DNA of 64,000 nt from Chromobacterium sinusclupearum (GCF_002902845.1 NZ_PPTF01000051.1:20789-84788), one strand, 5' to 3'. Shown: positions 46,775 through 56,422, counted from the stretch's first letter. Numbers and translations: made by a program. Notes: generated from the sequence alone by a model not told the origin.

Positions 46775-47068
46775 ATGAAAGTCGTCGCCATTACTGCCTG
46801 CCCCACCGGCATTGCCCACACTTACATGGCCGCGGAGAAACTGGAAAGCCTGGGGCGCCAGCTCGGCCATGACATCAAGGTGGAAACCCAGGGCGCCATC
46901 GGCATCGAGAACGAGCTGTCCAGCCGCGATATCCAGGCCGCCGACGTGGTGCTGTTGGCGGTGGACATCGCCATAGAGGGCGAGGAGCGCTTCGAGGACA
47001 AGCGCGTGGTGCGGGTGCCGATCCAGAACGTGCTGAAGGATGCCAAGGCGGTGTTTGCGCTTCTGTAA
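46775..47068 (+). CDS. PTS fructose-family EIIB
   Basis: 97 residues with the phosphorylation-site Cys9 in the ITACPTGIAHTYMAA signature. It accepts phosphate from EIIA and gives it to the sugar. It follows EIIC by 24 bases and precedes the fusion gene by 44. Confidence 0.93.
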   Translation: MKVVAITACPTGIAHTYMAAEKLESLGRQLGHDIKVETQGAIGIENELSSRDIQAADVVLLAVDIAIEGEERFEDKRVVRVPIQNVLKDAKAVFALL

Positions 47069-47112
47069 ATCCGGCTGGCCCGCGCGGGCCGGCGCAGCAA
47101 GAAAGCAGTCTT

Positions 47113-49605
47113 ATGTCACACAGTCTTACCCTGATCTGTCCCTTGCCCAACGGCATCCACGCCCGTCCGGCCAGCCGGATCGCAGAATTCTGCGGCGGCT
47201 TCCGCGCCGCCATCCGCTGGCGCAACCAGCGCAACGGCCAACTGGCGGACGCCAAGAGCGTGCTCAGCCTGATAGGCGGCGACATCCTGTTCAACGACAT
47301 CGTCGATATCGAGATAGACGGCGAGTCCGCCGCCGAGGCGGCCAAGCAATTGCAAGACTTCCTGCGCGACACCTTGCCGCATTGCGACGAGGCGCTGTCG
47401 GCCGAACCGGCCGCCAGCCGCGCCCTGCCGCGCGCGCTGGCCGAGCTGTCGCCGTCGCCGTGTTTCGGCCAGCCGGCCGGGCAGGGCGTGGCGATAGGCG
47501 AGTTGTGCGAGCATCGCGGCTACCGCTTTCCCGCAGTTGACGCGCTGCCGGCTTCGCGCGGCGAGCCGCATGAGCGCGAAGCCTTGCGCCAGGCGCGGGA
47601 GGCGCTGGCGCAGCGGCTGCAGCAGGAAACGGAGCGCCAGTCTGGCCAGGCCGCGGCCATCGCGCAGGCCCATCTCGCCATTTTGTGCGATGCCGATTTT
47701 GACGCCCGCTTGAGTCAGGCGCTGCGGCAGGGGTTGGGCGCGGCGGCGGCGGTGGCGGCCACCGTGGCCTACTACCGCGACATGCTCGGCCAATCGGCCA
47801 GCGAGTATCTGCGCGAACGCGAAATCGACATCCGCGACGTGGGCCGCGGCTTGCTCGAATATCTGCATCCGCAGGACGCGCCGGCCGCGACGGCATGGCC
47901 GGCCGCCGCCGTGCTGTGGGCCGAGGACCTGGCGCCGAGCGAGCTGCTGGCGCTGGACCGAAGCCGCGTCCGCGGCCTGCTGCTGGGCCGCGGCGGCCTC
48001 ACCTCGCATACCATCATCCTGGCGCGGGCCTTCTCGCTGCCGGTGCTGACCGGCGTGCCGCGCGCGGCTATCGCCGCCAGTCTGGGCCGGACGGCGGTGC
48101 TCGATGCCGGGTTGGGCGCGCTGTTTCTCGCGCCGCCAGCGCCAGTGCTGGACTACTACCGCGAAGAGGCGGCCTTGCTGGAGGCCAGGCGGCAACGCGA
48201 GGCGCAGGCCAGCCAGGGCGAGAGCCGCAGCGCCGACGGCTGCCGCCTGGAACTGGCCGTGAACATCGCCTCCGCCGAAGAGGCGCAACTGGGCTTTGCC
48301 CAGGGCGCGGACGGCGTGGGCCTGTTCCGCACCGAGATGCTGTTCATGGAGGCGGACACGCCGCCAAGCGAGGAGAGCCAGTTCCAGCATTATGCCGAGG
48401 TGGTGCGGCTGGCGGCCGGCCGCCCGGTGATCATCCGCACCTTCGACATCGGCGGCGACAAGCCGGCGCGCTGCCTGCCGGCGCCGGCGGAGAGCAACCC
48501 GTTTCTGGGTTATCGCGCCATCCGCATGTATCCGGACCAGGAGGCCGTGTTCCGCGCCCAGCTGCGGGCCATTCTGCGCGCGTCCGCGCTGGGGCCGGTC
48601 AAGGTGATGATCCCCATGGTCGCCACGCTGGCGGAGGCGCGCTGGGCGCGCCGCGTGCTGGACGAGGAGCGCGCGGCGCTCGGTCTGGCGCGGCCGGTGC
48701 CGTTGGGCATCATGCTGGAGGTGCCGTCGGTGCTGTTCCAGCTGGACGCCTTTTGCCGCGAGGTGGATTTCTTCAGCGTGGGCAGCAACGATCTCACGCA
48801 GTATCTGTTTGCCGCGGATCGCGACAACGAGCGCGTGGGCGCGCTGTACGACAGCCTGCATCCGGCGTTTTTGTCGGCGCTCGCCCAGGCAGTGAAAACC
48901 ATCCATCGTCACGGCCGCTGGATAGGCCTGTGCGGCGAGGTGGCGGCGTCGCCGCATGCCTTGCCGCTGCTGCTGGGCATGGAACTGGACGAGCTGAGCA
49001 TGAGCGCGCCGTCTCTGCAGGCATGCCGGCGCAGGCTGCGCGAACTCGATGCCGGCGAGTGCCGCGGCTTGCTGCAACAGGCGCTGAGCTGCGAAGACGG
49101 CGCGGCGGTGCGCGCGCTGGTGGAGGCGCACGGCGCGCGCGGCAAGCTGCCGATGCTGACTGCGGAATGTCTGCTGCCGAGCATGGCCTGGCGCAGCAAG
49201 GCGGCCGCGATCAAGGGGCTGGTGGATCGGCTGTGGCTGCTGGAACGCTGCGATGACCGTTACGGTATGGAGGAGGACTTGTGGCTGCGCGAGCAGGCTT
49301 ACTCCACCGGCCTCGGGCACGGCTTCGCCATTCCGCACGCCAAATCCAAGCATGTGCTGCATCCCACTCTGTGCCTGGCCAAGCTGCAACAGCCGGTGGA
49401 CTGGGGCGCCAGCGATGGCCAGCCGGTGGACATGGTGCTGCTGATCGCCTTCAATGCCAGCGATGCCGGGGCCGAGCATCTGAAATTCTTCTCGCGTCTG
49501 GCGCGGCTGGTCATGCACGAGGACTTCCGCCGCCAGCTGCGCGAGGCATCCGATCCGCAACGGCTGCTGACGCTGCTGCAGGCGCGGCTGGAGGGCGCGG
49601 CATGA
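47113..49605 (+). CDS. Multiphosphoryl-transfer protein HPr-EI-EIIA (FryA-like)
   Basis: 830 residues, a fusion that makes the system self-contained. HPr is first (residues 1-90, His16 in NGIHARPAS); Enzyme I follows (~115-675, His299 in GGLTSHTIILAR, GSNDLTQY, CGEVAASP); the EIIA-Fru domain is last (~690-830, His742 in FAIPHAKS). It carries phosphate from phosphoenolpyruvate to EIIB. E. coli FryA has the same order and nearly the same length. The manA start overlaps its stop by four bases. Confidence 0.92.
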   Translation: MSHSLTLICPLPNGIHARPASRIAEFCGGFRAAIRWRNQRNGQLADAKSVLSLIGGDILFNDIVDIEIDGESAAEAAKQLQDFLRDTLPHCDEALSAEPAASRALPRALAELSPSPCFGQPAGQGVAIGELCEHRGYRFPAVDALPASRGEPHEREALRQAREALAQRLQQETERQSGQAAAIAQAHLAILCDADFDARLSQALRQGLGAAAAVAATVAYYRDMLGQSASEYLREREIDIRDVGRGLLEYLHPQDAPAATAWPAAAVLWAEDLAPSELLALDRSRVRGLLLGRGGLTSHTIILARAFSLPVLTGVPRAAIAASLGRTAVLDAGLGALFLAPPAPVLDYYREEAALLEARRQREAQASQGESRSADGCRLELAVNIASAEEAQLGFAQGADGVGLFRTEMLFMEADTPPSEESQFQHYAEVVRLAAGRPVIIRTFDIGGDKPARCLPAPAESNPFLGYRAIRMYPDQEAVFRAQLRAILRASALGPVKVMIPMVATLAEARWARRVLDEERAALGLARPVPLGIMLEVPSVLFQLDAFCREVDFFSVGSNDLTQYLFAADRDNERVGALYDSLHPAFLSALAQAVKTIHRHGRWIGLCGEVAASPHALPLLLGMELDELSMSAPSLQACRRRLRELDAGECRGLLQQALSCEDGAAVRALVEAHGARGKLPMLTAECLLPSMAWRSKAAAIKGLVDRLWLLERCDDRYGMEEDLWLREQAYSTGLGHGFAIPHAKSKHVLHPTLCLAKLQQPVDWGASDGQPVDMVLLIAFNASDAGAEHLKFFSRLARLVMHEDFRRQLREASDPQRLLTLLQARLEGAA

Positions 49606-50798
49606 GCGCCTATCCGCTGCACGGGCTGGCCCAGCATTATGCCTGGGGAGGCCGCCGCTTCATTCCGCGCTTGCTGAACTGGCCGGCGGAAGACGCCGAG
49701 CGGGTGGCCGAGTGGTGGCTGGGCGCGCACGAGGATGCGCCGTCGGTGATCATGACGGCGCACGGACCGCAACCGCTGCACTACGCCATCGCCCATCAGC
49801 CCGAGCGTTTCCTGGGGATGGACGTGCGCGCCAGACATGGCGACCGGCTGCCGTTTCTGCTCAAGGTGCTCGATGTGGACGCGCCGTTGTCCATCCAGGT
49901 GCATCCGGACGCGGAGCAGGCGCGCGCCGGTTTCGCCCGCGACAATGCCGCCGGCCTGGCCGCGCAGGACCGCCGGCGCCATTACCGCGATCCGTTTCCT
50001 AAGCCGGAGATGATGGTGGCGCTGTCGCCGTTCTGGCTGCTGCACGGTATGCGCGCGGACGCGGAAATCGATGCGCTGCTGGCGCGCCAGCCGGAGTGGG
50101 TGCCGTTGCGGCAGCGTCTGGCCGAGGAGGGCGGCGCCAGCCTGTACCGTCATCTGTTGCGCCTGCCGCAGCCGGAGGTGACAGCGTTGCTGGCGTCACT
50201 GTGGCAACGGCTGGCGCGGCAGCCGCCTGCCGGGCCGGACGACCCCGATCATTGGGCCGCGCGGCTGGCCGATGCGCGGCGCGAGGACCGCGGCGTGTTC
50301 GGCTGCTATCTGCTCAATCTGGTGGGGCTGCGGCCGGGCGAGGCCATCTTCCAGCCGGCGCGCCTGCCGCACGCTTATTTGCATGGACGCAATGTCGAGC
50401 TGATGGCGAACTCGGATAATGTATTGCGCGCGGGCCTGACCGACAAGCCGGTGGACGTGGAGGCCTTGCTGGAAGTCATGGAGGGTGCCGCGGCGCGGCC
50501 GCGCGTGATATCCGCGCCGGACGGCTGCGGCCTGCAGCCGTATCCGCGTTGCGGCGGCGAATATTTCGCGCTGGACCAGCTGCTGTTGGGAGAAGGGGAG
50601 GCCGCCTCCTGGCGGGCCGGCGGACCGGAAGTGTTGCTGGTGGTCGATGGCAACCTGCAGGTGCGGCATGCCGAGGGCGAGATCGAATTGGCGCAGGGAC
50701 AAAGCGCGCTGTTGCTGCCCGGCACGCGCTGCGAGGCTAAGGCCGGCCGGCTGGCGCTGGCCTACCGCACGTTTTGCCCGCCGTCCCCCCTGTGTTAG
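49602..50798 (+). CDS. manA: Mannose-6-phosphate isomerase, type I
   Basis: 398 residues. The zinc site region is IQVHPDAEQA with further ligands in PKPEMMVALSPF and PARLPHAYLHG. It interconverts mannose-6-phosphate and fructose-6-phosphate. Overlap (ATGA) with the PTS gene strongly suggests that the PTS delivers mannose 6-phosphate. The C-terminus carries a cupin-like segment. Confidence 0.9.
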   Translation: MSAYPLHGLAQHYAWGGRRFIPRLLNWPAEDAERVAEWWLGAHEDAPSVIMTAHGPQPLHYAIAHQPERFLGMDVRARHGDRLPFLLKVLDVDAPLSIQVHPDAEQARAGFARDNAAGLAAQDRRRHYRDPFPKPEMMVALSPFWLLHGMRADAEIDALLARQPEWVPLRQRLAEEGGASLYRHLLRLPQPEVTALLASLWQRLARQPPAGPDDPDHWAARLADARREDRGVFGCYLLNLVGLRPGEAIFQPARLPHAYLHGRNVELMANSDNVLRAGLTDKPVDVEALLEVMEGAAARPRVISAPDGCGLQPYPRCGGEYFALDQLLLGEGEAASWRAGGPEVLLVVDGNLQVRHAEGEIELAQGQSALLLPGTRCEAKAGRLALAYRTFCPPSPLC

Positions 50799-50837
50799 CG
50801 TGTGGCGGCAAGGAGTGTGAGGAATGAATGTAAAAGC

Positions 50838-51656
50838 ATGGCGTCGCCTTCTTCGTTTCGCCTGAGCTGGCCGTCCACGCTGAGGCGGCTGTGCCACGCT
50901 CCGGCTGGCAAGCATGTGCCGGCCGGGGCTTATCAGGTGCACTTCCCGCGCTTGGAGCTGGTGCTGTCCAATCGCTACCACTACGGCCACGAGGGCTGTG
51001 AGAACGGCTGCCTTTCGGCGCAGGAGGCCCTGTTCATTCCGGCGGAGCACTGGTCGCTGCCCAACTGGTGCGCCAACGGAGAAGTGCTGCACATCCTGTT
51101 CGATTACGCCAGGATCGGTTTCAGCCTGGTGCGTTCCGGTCCGCAGGGCGTGATCAGCACGCACAAGGAAAGCATGGTGCTGGCGCAGCGCGGCAGCCTG
51201 AATGGCATGCTGGATGTGCTGGCCGGGCTGTGCCGCGACGGCGCCTCCTCGGAGGTGCTGCGGCTGCAGGGGCAGGCGCTGCTGGCCTTGCTGCAGACAC
51301 TGTACGATGAAGCGCGCGACAGTCATTGGCAACAAGGCGGCAACCAGTTCCGCGCCATCTGCCTGTATATCAGCGAGCATCTGTACGCGCCCCTGACGCG
51401 CGAGGACGTGGCCCTGCGCTTCGGCATCTCCACCACGCATCTGTCGCGCCTGTTCCGCCAGCATCTGGGACACGGTTTCTGCGAGTTTCTGGCCCAGGCG
51501 CGGCTGGATCTGGCCAAGGCCTTGCTGCGGCAAGGCCAGCTTGCCTTGCCCGCAGTGGCGGCGCGCTGCGGCTATGTGGACGTCAATTATTTTCACCGCG
51601 TGTTCAAGCAGCGTTTCTTGATGACGCCGGCCGCGTATCGACGCGAGTTCGCCTGA
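50838..51656 (+). CDS. AraC-family transcriptional regulator
   Basis: 272 residues. The C-terminal double helix-turn-helix is clear ([26 protein letters not shown], then [21 protein letters not shown]). The N-terminal part is a cupin-like effector domain. It begins 39 bases after manA in the same direction and likely controls the PTS operon; the effector is not known. Start sites are ambiguous (ATG 50838, GTG 50817); neither has an ideal ribosome site. Confidence 0.83.
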   Translation: MASPSSFRLSWPSTLRRLCHAPAGKHVPAGAYQVHFPRLELVLSNRYHYGHEGCENGCLSAQEALFIPAEHWSLPNWCANGEVLHILFDYARIGFSLVRSGPQGVISTHKESMVLAQRGSLNGMLDVLAGLCRDGASSEVLRLQGQALLALLQTLYDEARDSHWQQGGNQFRAICLYISEHLYAPLTREDVALRFGISTTHLSRLFRQHLGHGFCEFLAQARLDLAKALLRQGQLALPAVAARCGYVDVNYFHRVFKQRFLMTPAAYRREFA

Positions 51657-51706
51657 TCGCTCATGCTAGAATCGATCGCATAGACGAAAACAGCAGGGGA
51701 TCGCAG

Positions 51707-52807
51707 ATGTCAGGCAGCAGCATGGGTCGATTGTTTACCGTTACTTCTTTTGGCGAAAGCCACGGGCCGGCCATAGGCTGCGTGGTGGACGGCTGCCCGC
51801 CGGGCCTGGCGCTGACCGAGGCCGATATCCAGATCGAACTGGACCGCCGCAAGCCCGGCACCAGCCGCCACGTCACCCAGCGCCGCGAGCCGGATACCGT
51901 GGAAATCCTGTCCGGCGTGTACGAAGGCAAGACCACCGGCACGCCGATCGCGCTGTTGATCCGCAATACCGACCAGCGCAGCAAGGACTACGGCAATATC
52001 GCCGACACCTTCCGTCCCGGCCACGCCGACTACTGCTACTGGCACAAATACGGCACCCGCGATCCGCGCGGCGGCGGCCGCTCGTCGGCGCGCGAGACGG
52101 CGGTGCGCGTGGCGGCCGGCGCCATCGCCAAGAAATGGCTGCATGAGAAGCACGGCATCGTGATTCGCGGCCACATGACGCAGATCGGCGAAGTGCAGAT
52201 GCCGTTCAAGGGCTGGGAGCATGTGGGGCAGAACCCCTTCTTCAGCGCCGACCCGGACGTGGTGCCGCGGCTGGAGGAATACATGGACTCCATCCGCAAG
52301 AGCCTGGACTCCATCGGCGCGCGGCTGCGCGTGGTGGCGGACAATGTGCCGGTGGGCTGGGGCGAGCCGGTGTTCGACCGGCTGGACGCCGACATCGCTT
52401 ACGCCATGATGAGCATCAATGCGGTCAAGGGTGTGGAGATCGGCGCCGGTTTCGGCTGCGTGACGCAGAAAGGCAGCGAGCATGGCGATGAGCTGACGCC
52501 CGAGGGCTTCGCCAGCAACCACGCCGGCGGCGTGCTGGGTGGCATTTCCACCGGCCAGCAGATCGACGTGTCCATCGCCATCAAGCCGACGTCTTCCATC
52601 GCCCAACCGCGCCGCTCCATCAATAAGCAGGGCGAGCCCATCCTGATGGAAACCCATGGCCGCCATGATCCTTGCGTGGGCATCCGCGCCACGCCCATCG
52701 CCGAGGCGATGCTGGCGCTGGTGCTGATCGACCACGCCTTGCGCCACCGCGCGCAGTGCGGCGACGTGCGAGTGGAAACCCCGAGAATTGCCGGTCGCAT
52801 CGGCTAG
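51707..52807 (+). CDS. aroC: Chorismate synthase
   Basis: 366 residues. Family signatures are intact ([39 protein letters not shown]). It converts EPSP to chorismate using reduced FMN, the last common step of aromatic biosynthesis. The ATG at 51707 has AGGGGA upstream. Chorismate is also used by UbiC at 55799, although they are not in one operon. Confidence 0.96.
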   Translation: MSGSSMGRLFTVTSFGESHGPAIGCVVDGCPPGLALTEADIQIELDRRKPGTSRHVTQRREPDTVEILSGVYEGKTTGTPIALLIRNTDQRSKDYGNIADTFRPGHADYCYWHKYGTRDPRGGGRSSARETAVRVAAGAIAKKWLHEKHGIVIRGHMTQIGEVQMPFKGWEHVGQNPFFSADPDVVPRLEEYMDSIRKSLDSIGARLRVVADNVPVGWGEPVFDRLDADIAYAMMSINAVKGVEIGAGFGCVTQKGSEHGDELTPEGFASNHAGGVLGGISTGQQIDVSIAIKPTSSIAQPRRSINKQGEPILMETHGRHDPCVGIRATPIAEAMLALVLIDHALRHRAQCGDVRVETPRIAGRIG

Positions 52808-52865
52808 AATTCTATCTGGATACCGGTTTGCGGGGGAGGCGGCCGGTGCAACATAGGATCCCAAC

Positions 52866-54287
52866 ATGCTGAAAAGCCTGATCGATGGCCTGACTGGACG
52901 TCTTAAAAAGACCACTGTAGAAGAAACGCGCCCGCCTGCGTCGCCGGACATGTCTGACACTACGATGTTGGAGCTGCCGCCGGAATTGCCGGCGGAGGAA
53001 CTGCCGGCGACGCTGGGCTTTGTTTCGCACCAGCCGGTGATGGATAAGCAGCGCCGGGTGGTGGCCTATGATTTCTTCGTCCGCCAAGGCAAGCGCAACA
53101 TCGAGGCCGGCAAGCAGCAGGAGTTTGACCGGCTGCTGCTGTCGACGCTGCACAATATGGACATCTTCCGCCTGCTGGCCTACCGCCGCGCCTTCGTCCA
53201 TATCGCGATGACCTCGCTGGACGAACCGCTGCTGCGCAGCATGCCGGCCGGCAGCGTGATTTTCGTGCTGGAGGCGGTGCCGGGCATGGAAGTGTCCGAG
53301 TTCATGCTGGGTCAGCTGGACGATCTGCAAAAGCTGGGCCTGCGCTTCGCGCTGGAGCCGGCAGCCTACGACCAGACCATACTGACGCCCGGCCTGCAGG
53401 CTGATCTGTTTGGCCGCATGGACTACATGGTGCTGGATTTCGCCGGTCCATCCACCCGGGTATTGGCGCCGATTCTCGACCAGCTGCCCAAGCGCTATCC
53501 GGCTGTGCGCTGGATCGCCCGCAATGTCGGCACCGCCGAAGACCTGGATGTTTGCCTGCGCGCGCCTGGGCACAATCGCTTCGCCCTGTTCCACGGGCCG
53601 TTCGTCATCACCGCGCATTCGCTGGAAGGCGGCAAGGTGGACAATAGCCAGACCCGCGTCCTGCAGATCATGCGGCTGCTGCGTGCCAATGCCGAGGCTA
53701 AGGAGGTGGAGGCGCAGTTCAAGCTGGACTCGGTGCTGCTGTTCAAGCTGCTGCGCTTCATCAACTCGCCTATCCATGGCCTGGCGCGCAAAGTGCAGAC
53801 CATCGAGGAAACCTTGCTGCTGTTGGGCCGGGAGACCATGTTCAAGTGGCTGTCCATGCTGCTGTTCACCTCGCGCAAAGAGGATGGCAACGCCATCGCG
53901 CTGCTGGAGAAATCGCTGATCCGCGCCCGCTTCATGGAAAAGCTCGGCAGCTACCGCGGCAACAAGCTGGAGGCGGAGCACCTATTCCTGACCGGCATGT
54001 TTTCATTGCTGGACGTGCTGCTGAACATTCCGTTTCCGGATGTGCTGGACCCGCTGGAATTGCCGCTGACCGTTCGCGAGGCGGTGATCGAGCAAAAGGG
54101 CATCTTCGCCCCACATCTGGCGCTGGCGCTGGCCTGCGAGCATGGCGACAATGTGCAGATCGAAGCGCATGCCAAGGTGCTGAGTCTCGATATCGACATG
54201 GTCAATCAGTACTACCTGGATTCCGTGGTCTGGGCGCAGGTGGTGCTGCGAGACAGCGAAGTGCACAACAATGTCGAAGCGGTTTGA
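52866..54287 (+). CDS. EAL-like/HDOD signal protein
   Basis: 473 residues. The first part (45-265) has the fold of EAL proteins but lacks EAL, and has no Glu/Asp catalytic residues where expected (FVSHQPVMDKQRRVVAYDFFVR in place of the EAL strand), so it is not expected to be a phosphodiesterase. The second part (~270-470) is an HDOD domain (AKEVEAQFKLDSVLLFKLLRFINSP). Members such as YuxH/CdgJ-like proteins act in signalling without known catalysis. A terminator follows directly. Confidence 0.83.
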   Translation: MLKSLIDGLTGRLKKTTVEETRPPASPDMSDTTMLELPPELPAEELPATLGFVSHQPVMDKQRRVVAYDFFVRQGKRNIEAGKQQEFDRLLLSTLHNMDIFRLLAYRRAFVHIAMTSLDEPLLRSMPAGSVIFVLEAVPGMEVSEFMLGQLDDLQKLGLRFALEPAAYDQTILTPGLQADLFGRMDYMVLDFAGPSTRVLAPILDQLPKRYPAVRWIARNVGTAEDLDVCLRAPGHNRFALFHGPFVITAHSLEGGKVDNSQTRVLQIMRLLRANAEAKEVEAQFKLDSVLLFKLLRFINSPIHGLARKVQTIEETLLLLGRETMFKWLSMLLFTSRKEDGNAIALLEKSLIRARFMEKLGSYRGNKLEAEHLFLTGMFSLLDVLLNIPFPDVLDPLELPLTVREAVIEQKGIFAPHLALALACEHGDNVQIEAHAKVLSLDIDMVNQYYLDSVVWAQVVLRDSEVHNNVEAV

Positions 54288-54308
54288 AATCAATCCTTAT
54301 TGAGGCTG

Positions 54309-54332
54309 GCCCGCGATGATCGCGGGCTTTTT
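54309..54332 (+). terminator. Terminator of the HDOD gene
   Basis: A perfect 8-bp stem (GCCCGCGA 54309-54316 with TCGCGGGC 54320-54327), loop TGA, and five T. Confidence 0.88.
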
Positions 54333-54483
54333 CATTTTGAAAGGCTGCGGCATCTGTATAGCGTTTGCGCCGTCATGTTTTGGGTTTGGAAAATCGAAAT
54401 CGTATGGTCTGGGCGCGGGAAGACGGTTTTCTGCAATACATGATCGATTTGCCTGATCAGGATGCTGAGCCTGCCCCGCGTAT

Positions 54484-54518
54484 TAAAAATGCCGCCCACT
54501 CGCTGGAGTGGGCGGCAT
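54484..54518 (-). terminator. Terminator of the Asr-like gene
   Basis: A perfect 13-bp stem (54489-54501 with 54506-54518), loop GCTG, followed on the minus strand by five T. It lies about 40 bases beyond the gene's stop. Confidence 0.85.
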
Positions 54519-54519
54519 G

Positions 54520-54541
54520 GCTCCCGCGAGGGAGCTTTTTT
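54520..54541 (+). terminator. Plus-strand terminator back to back with the previous hairpin
   Basis: GCTCCC (54520-54525) and GGGAGC (54530-54535) with loop GCGA and six T. It terminates plus-strand transcription, yet the upstream gene already has a terminator 200 bases earlier, so an unmarked transcript (possibly a small RNA from 54335-54541) may end here. Confidence 0.6.
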
Positions 54542-54555
54542 CATGGCAGCAAGGC

Positions 54556-54780
54556 TTACTTGGCGGCGGAAGCAGCCTTATGGCCAGCCTTGTGCTTTTC
54601 ATGAGCCGCGCCGGACGCGTGCTTCTTGTGCGTCTTCTTGTGGTGCGACTTCTTGTGTTCAGCCTTGTGTTCAGCCTTGTGTTCCATCTTCTTTTCAGCG
54701 GCCGGGGCGGAAGCGGCCGGGGCGGCGAAAGCGGAACCAGCGAAAGCAGCAGCGATCAGAGCAGCCATCAGTTTTTTCAT
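54556..54780 (-). CDS. Acid-shock-protein-like basic secreted peptide (Asr-like)
   Basis: 74 residues. A signal peptide (MKKLMAALIAAAFAGSAFA) is followed by a Lys/His/Ala-rich mature part with repeats of EHKAEHK and HHKKTHKKH. Asr-type acid-shock proteins of enterics share this composition and are processed in the periplasm. The ATG at 54780 has AGGAAGG upstream; the longer frame starts before it without a site. Function is inferred only from composition. Confidence 0.65.
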   Translation of the reverse strand: MKKLMAALIAAAFAGSAFAAPAASAPAAEKKMEHKAEHKAEHKKSHHKKTHKKHASGAAHEKHKAGHKAASAAK

Positions 54781-54929
54781 GATGTTCACCTTCCTGTGTG
54801 ACTTATTGGTATTGGCGTGTTTTGCCATCGGGCAGCGCCCGACCTTGTTCAGAGCAGGGAAGCGATGGGAAGTTCATGAGATATGGTTGATGCAAGGGTA
54901 ATTTATTGTAAATGGCATATTTTACCCAT

Positions 54930-55802
54930 TTACACTAAGTAGCTCAGCGCCAAGCCTGCGAACACGACTGCCCCCACGCGGTTGTTGTCGAGGAAGGCCT
55001 TGAAGCATTTGGCGCGATCGCGGTGCTGGATGTCGCGGTACTGCAGCGCCATCAGCGCGGCGGCCGCCGCCAGCCCCAGGAAATACGGCCAGGCCAGCGC
55101 CAGATGCAGTCCGATGCCGGCCATCAGCGCCAGGAAAACGGCGTGGCAGGCCATGATGCCGGCGACATCGTAATCGCCCAGCGTGATGGCGGAGGTCTTG
55201 ATGCCCAGCTTCAGGTCGTCCGGCTTGTCCGCCATGGCGTAGGCGGTGTCGTAGGCGATGACCCAGAACAGGTTGGCCAGCAGCAGCAGCCAGGCCAGCG
55301 CCGGCACCGCGCCGGTTTCGGCGGCGAAGCCCATGGGAATGCCGAAGGAGAAAGCAATGCCCAGATAGGCCTGGGGCATCGGGAAGAAGCGCTTGGTGAA
55401 CGGATAGCTGGCCGCCACCAGCAGGGCCGGCACGCTGAGCAGTTTGGTCAGGGTGTTCAAGGGCAGCACCAGCAGGAAGGACAGCAGGGCAAGGAAGGCG
55501 GCCAGGAACAGCGCCTCTTTCTGGCTGACCGCGCCGCGGGCGAAAGGCCGCTGGCTGGTGCGCGCCACGTGGGCGTCGAAGTCGCGGTCGGCGTAGTCGT
55601 TGATCACGCAGCCGGCCGAGCGCATCAGGAAGGTGCCCAGGCAGAAGATGGCGACGATGGGCAGATGCGGCCTGCCGCCCGTGGCCAGCCACAGCGCCCA
55701 TAGCGTGGGCCACAGCAAGAGCAGCGTGCCGATAGGCTTGTCCCAGCGCATCAGTTGGCGGTAGTTCTCGTATCGGTCGCGGATCCGGGCGGACGAAATC
55801 AC
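54930..55802 (-). CDS. ubiA: 4-hydroxybenzoate polyprenyltransferase (UbiA)
   Basis: 290 residues, the length of E. coli UbiA, with about nine membrane helices. The two Asp-rich prenyl-diphosphate motifs are in NDYADRDFD and in DKPDDLKLGIK. It attaches the polyprenyl chain to 4-hydroxybenzoate in ubiquinone synthesis. The start GTG at 55802 overlaps the ubiC stop by four bases, so it is preferred to an ATG at 55892 inside ubiC. Confidence 0.93.
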   Translation of the reverse strand: MISSARIRDRYENYRQLMRWDKPIGTLLLLWPTLWALWLATGGRPHLPIVAIFCLGTFLMRSAGCVINDYADRDFDAHVARTSQRPFARGAVSQKEALFLAAFLALLSFLLVLPLNTLTKLLSVPALLVAASYPFTKRFFPMPQAYLGIAFSFGIPMGFAAETGAVPALAWLLLLANLFWVIAYDTAYAMADKPDDLKLGIKTSAITLGDYDVAGIMACHAVFLALMAGIGLHLALAWPYFLGLAAAAALMALQYRDIQHRDRAKCFKAFLDNNRVGAVVFAGLALSYLV

Positions 55803-56332
55803 AGCAAATCCTTCAGGGCGGGCAAAAACAGTTCGGTCAGCAGCAGCGGCGAGCCGTGCAGCAGGAAGCGGCAGCGCCGCGCGGGGTAGCATGCCGCGGT
55901 TTGCGTCTGCGCCGCGGCGGCGGCCAGTGGATGGCTGGCATCCAGCAAGCCATAGCGCAAAGGGTCGCGGCGCAGTTCCGGCAGTTCGCCGAACAGCGTC
56001 AGTCCCAGCGAGCGGCTGCCGCGCTCCAGCACCGGCAGCCAGTGCGGGCAGCCGGGGCGCGCCACGCTGCGCGCGTACACCACTGGCGTATCGTCCAGCG
56101 TCAACAGCACGTGTCGGGCGTATGCTGGCGAATGCGGCGCGGCATCCAGCGCGTCGGTCTCATCCTGCAGCGTCTGGTTGACGCCTTGCTGCAGCACGCG
56201 CACGGCAAAGCGGCGGCCGCTGGCTTGCAGGCGCAGGCTCAATGAGCCGGGCTCGGTCAGACAGTCCAGCACCGAATCGGGCAGGACGGGCGGCGCGGGG
56301 CGCCACAGGGCATTGTTAACCATGGCGCGCAT
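55799..56332 (-). CDS. ubiC: Chorismate lyase (UbiC)
   Basis: 177 residues. Family pattern with LLTLDDTPVVYARSV and SLGLTLFGELPELRRDPLRYGLL. It splits chorismate to 4-hydroxybenzoate and pyruvate, the first committed ubiquinone step, and feeds UbiA directly. The ATG at 56323 is an alternative start; neither has a good ribosome site. Confidence 0.9.
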   Translation of the reverse strand: MRAMVNNALWRPAPPVLPDSVLDCLTEPGSLSLRLQASGRRFAVRVLQQGVNQTLQDETDALDAAPHSPAYARHVLLTLDDTPVVYARSVARPGCPHWLPVLERGSRSLGLTLFGELPELRRDPLRYGLLDASHPLAAAAAQTQTAACYPARRCRFLLHGSPLLLTELFLPALKDLL

Positions 56333-56422
56333 TATGCCAAAAGCCGTTGCGGCTTGTCGCCTGTGGCGGTATCCGCCGCCAATCTCTTGCCTTTATCATG
56401 AGGCGCAGAAGGGAGGCGAACG

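Noticed and set aside
47116..49560. An 814-residue open frame on the minus strand opposite the HPr-EI-EIIA gene
   Set aside because: Same reason: antisense to a well-supported gene, no recognisable domain.
54365..54604. A 79-codon plus-strand frame over the double hairpin
   Set aside because: It runs through two hairpins and the antisense of the Asr-like gene; not plausible as a protein.
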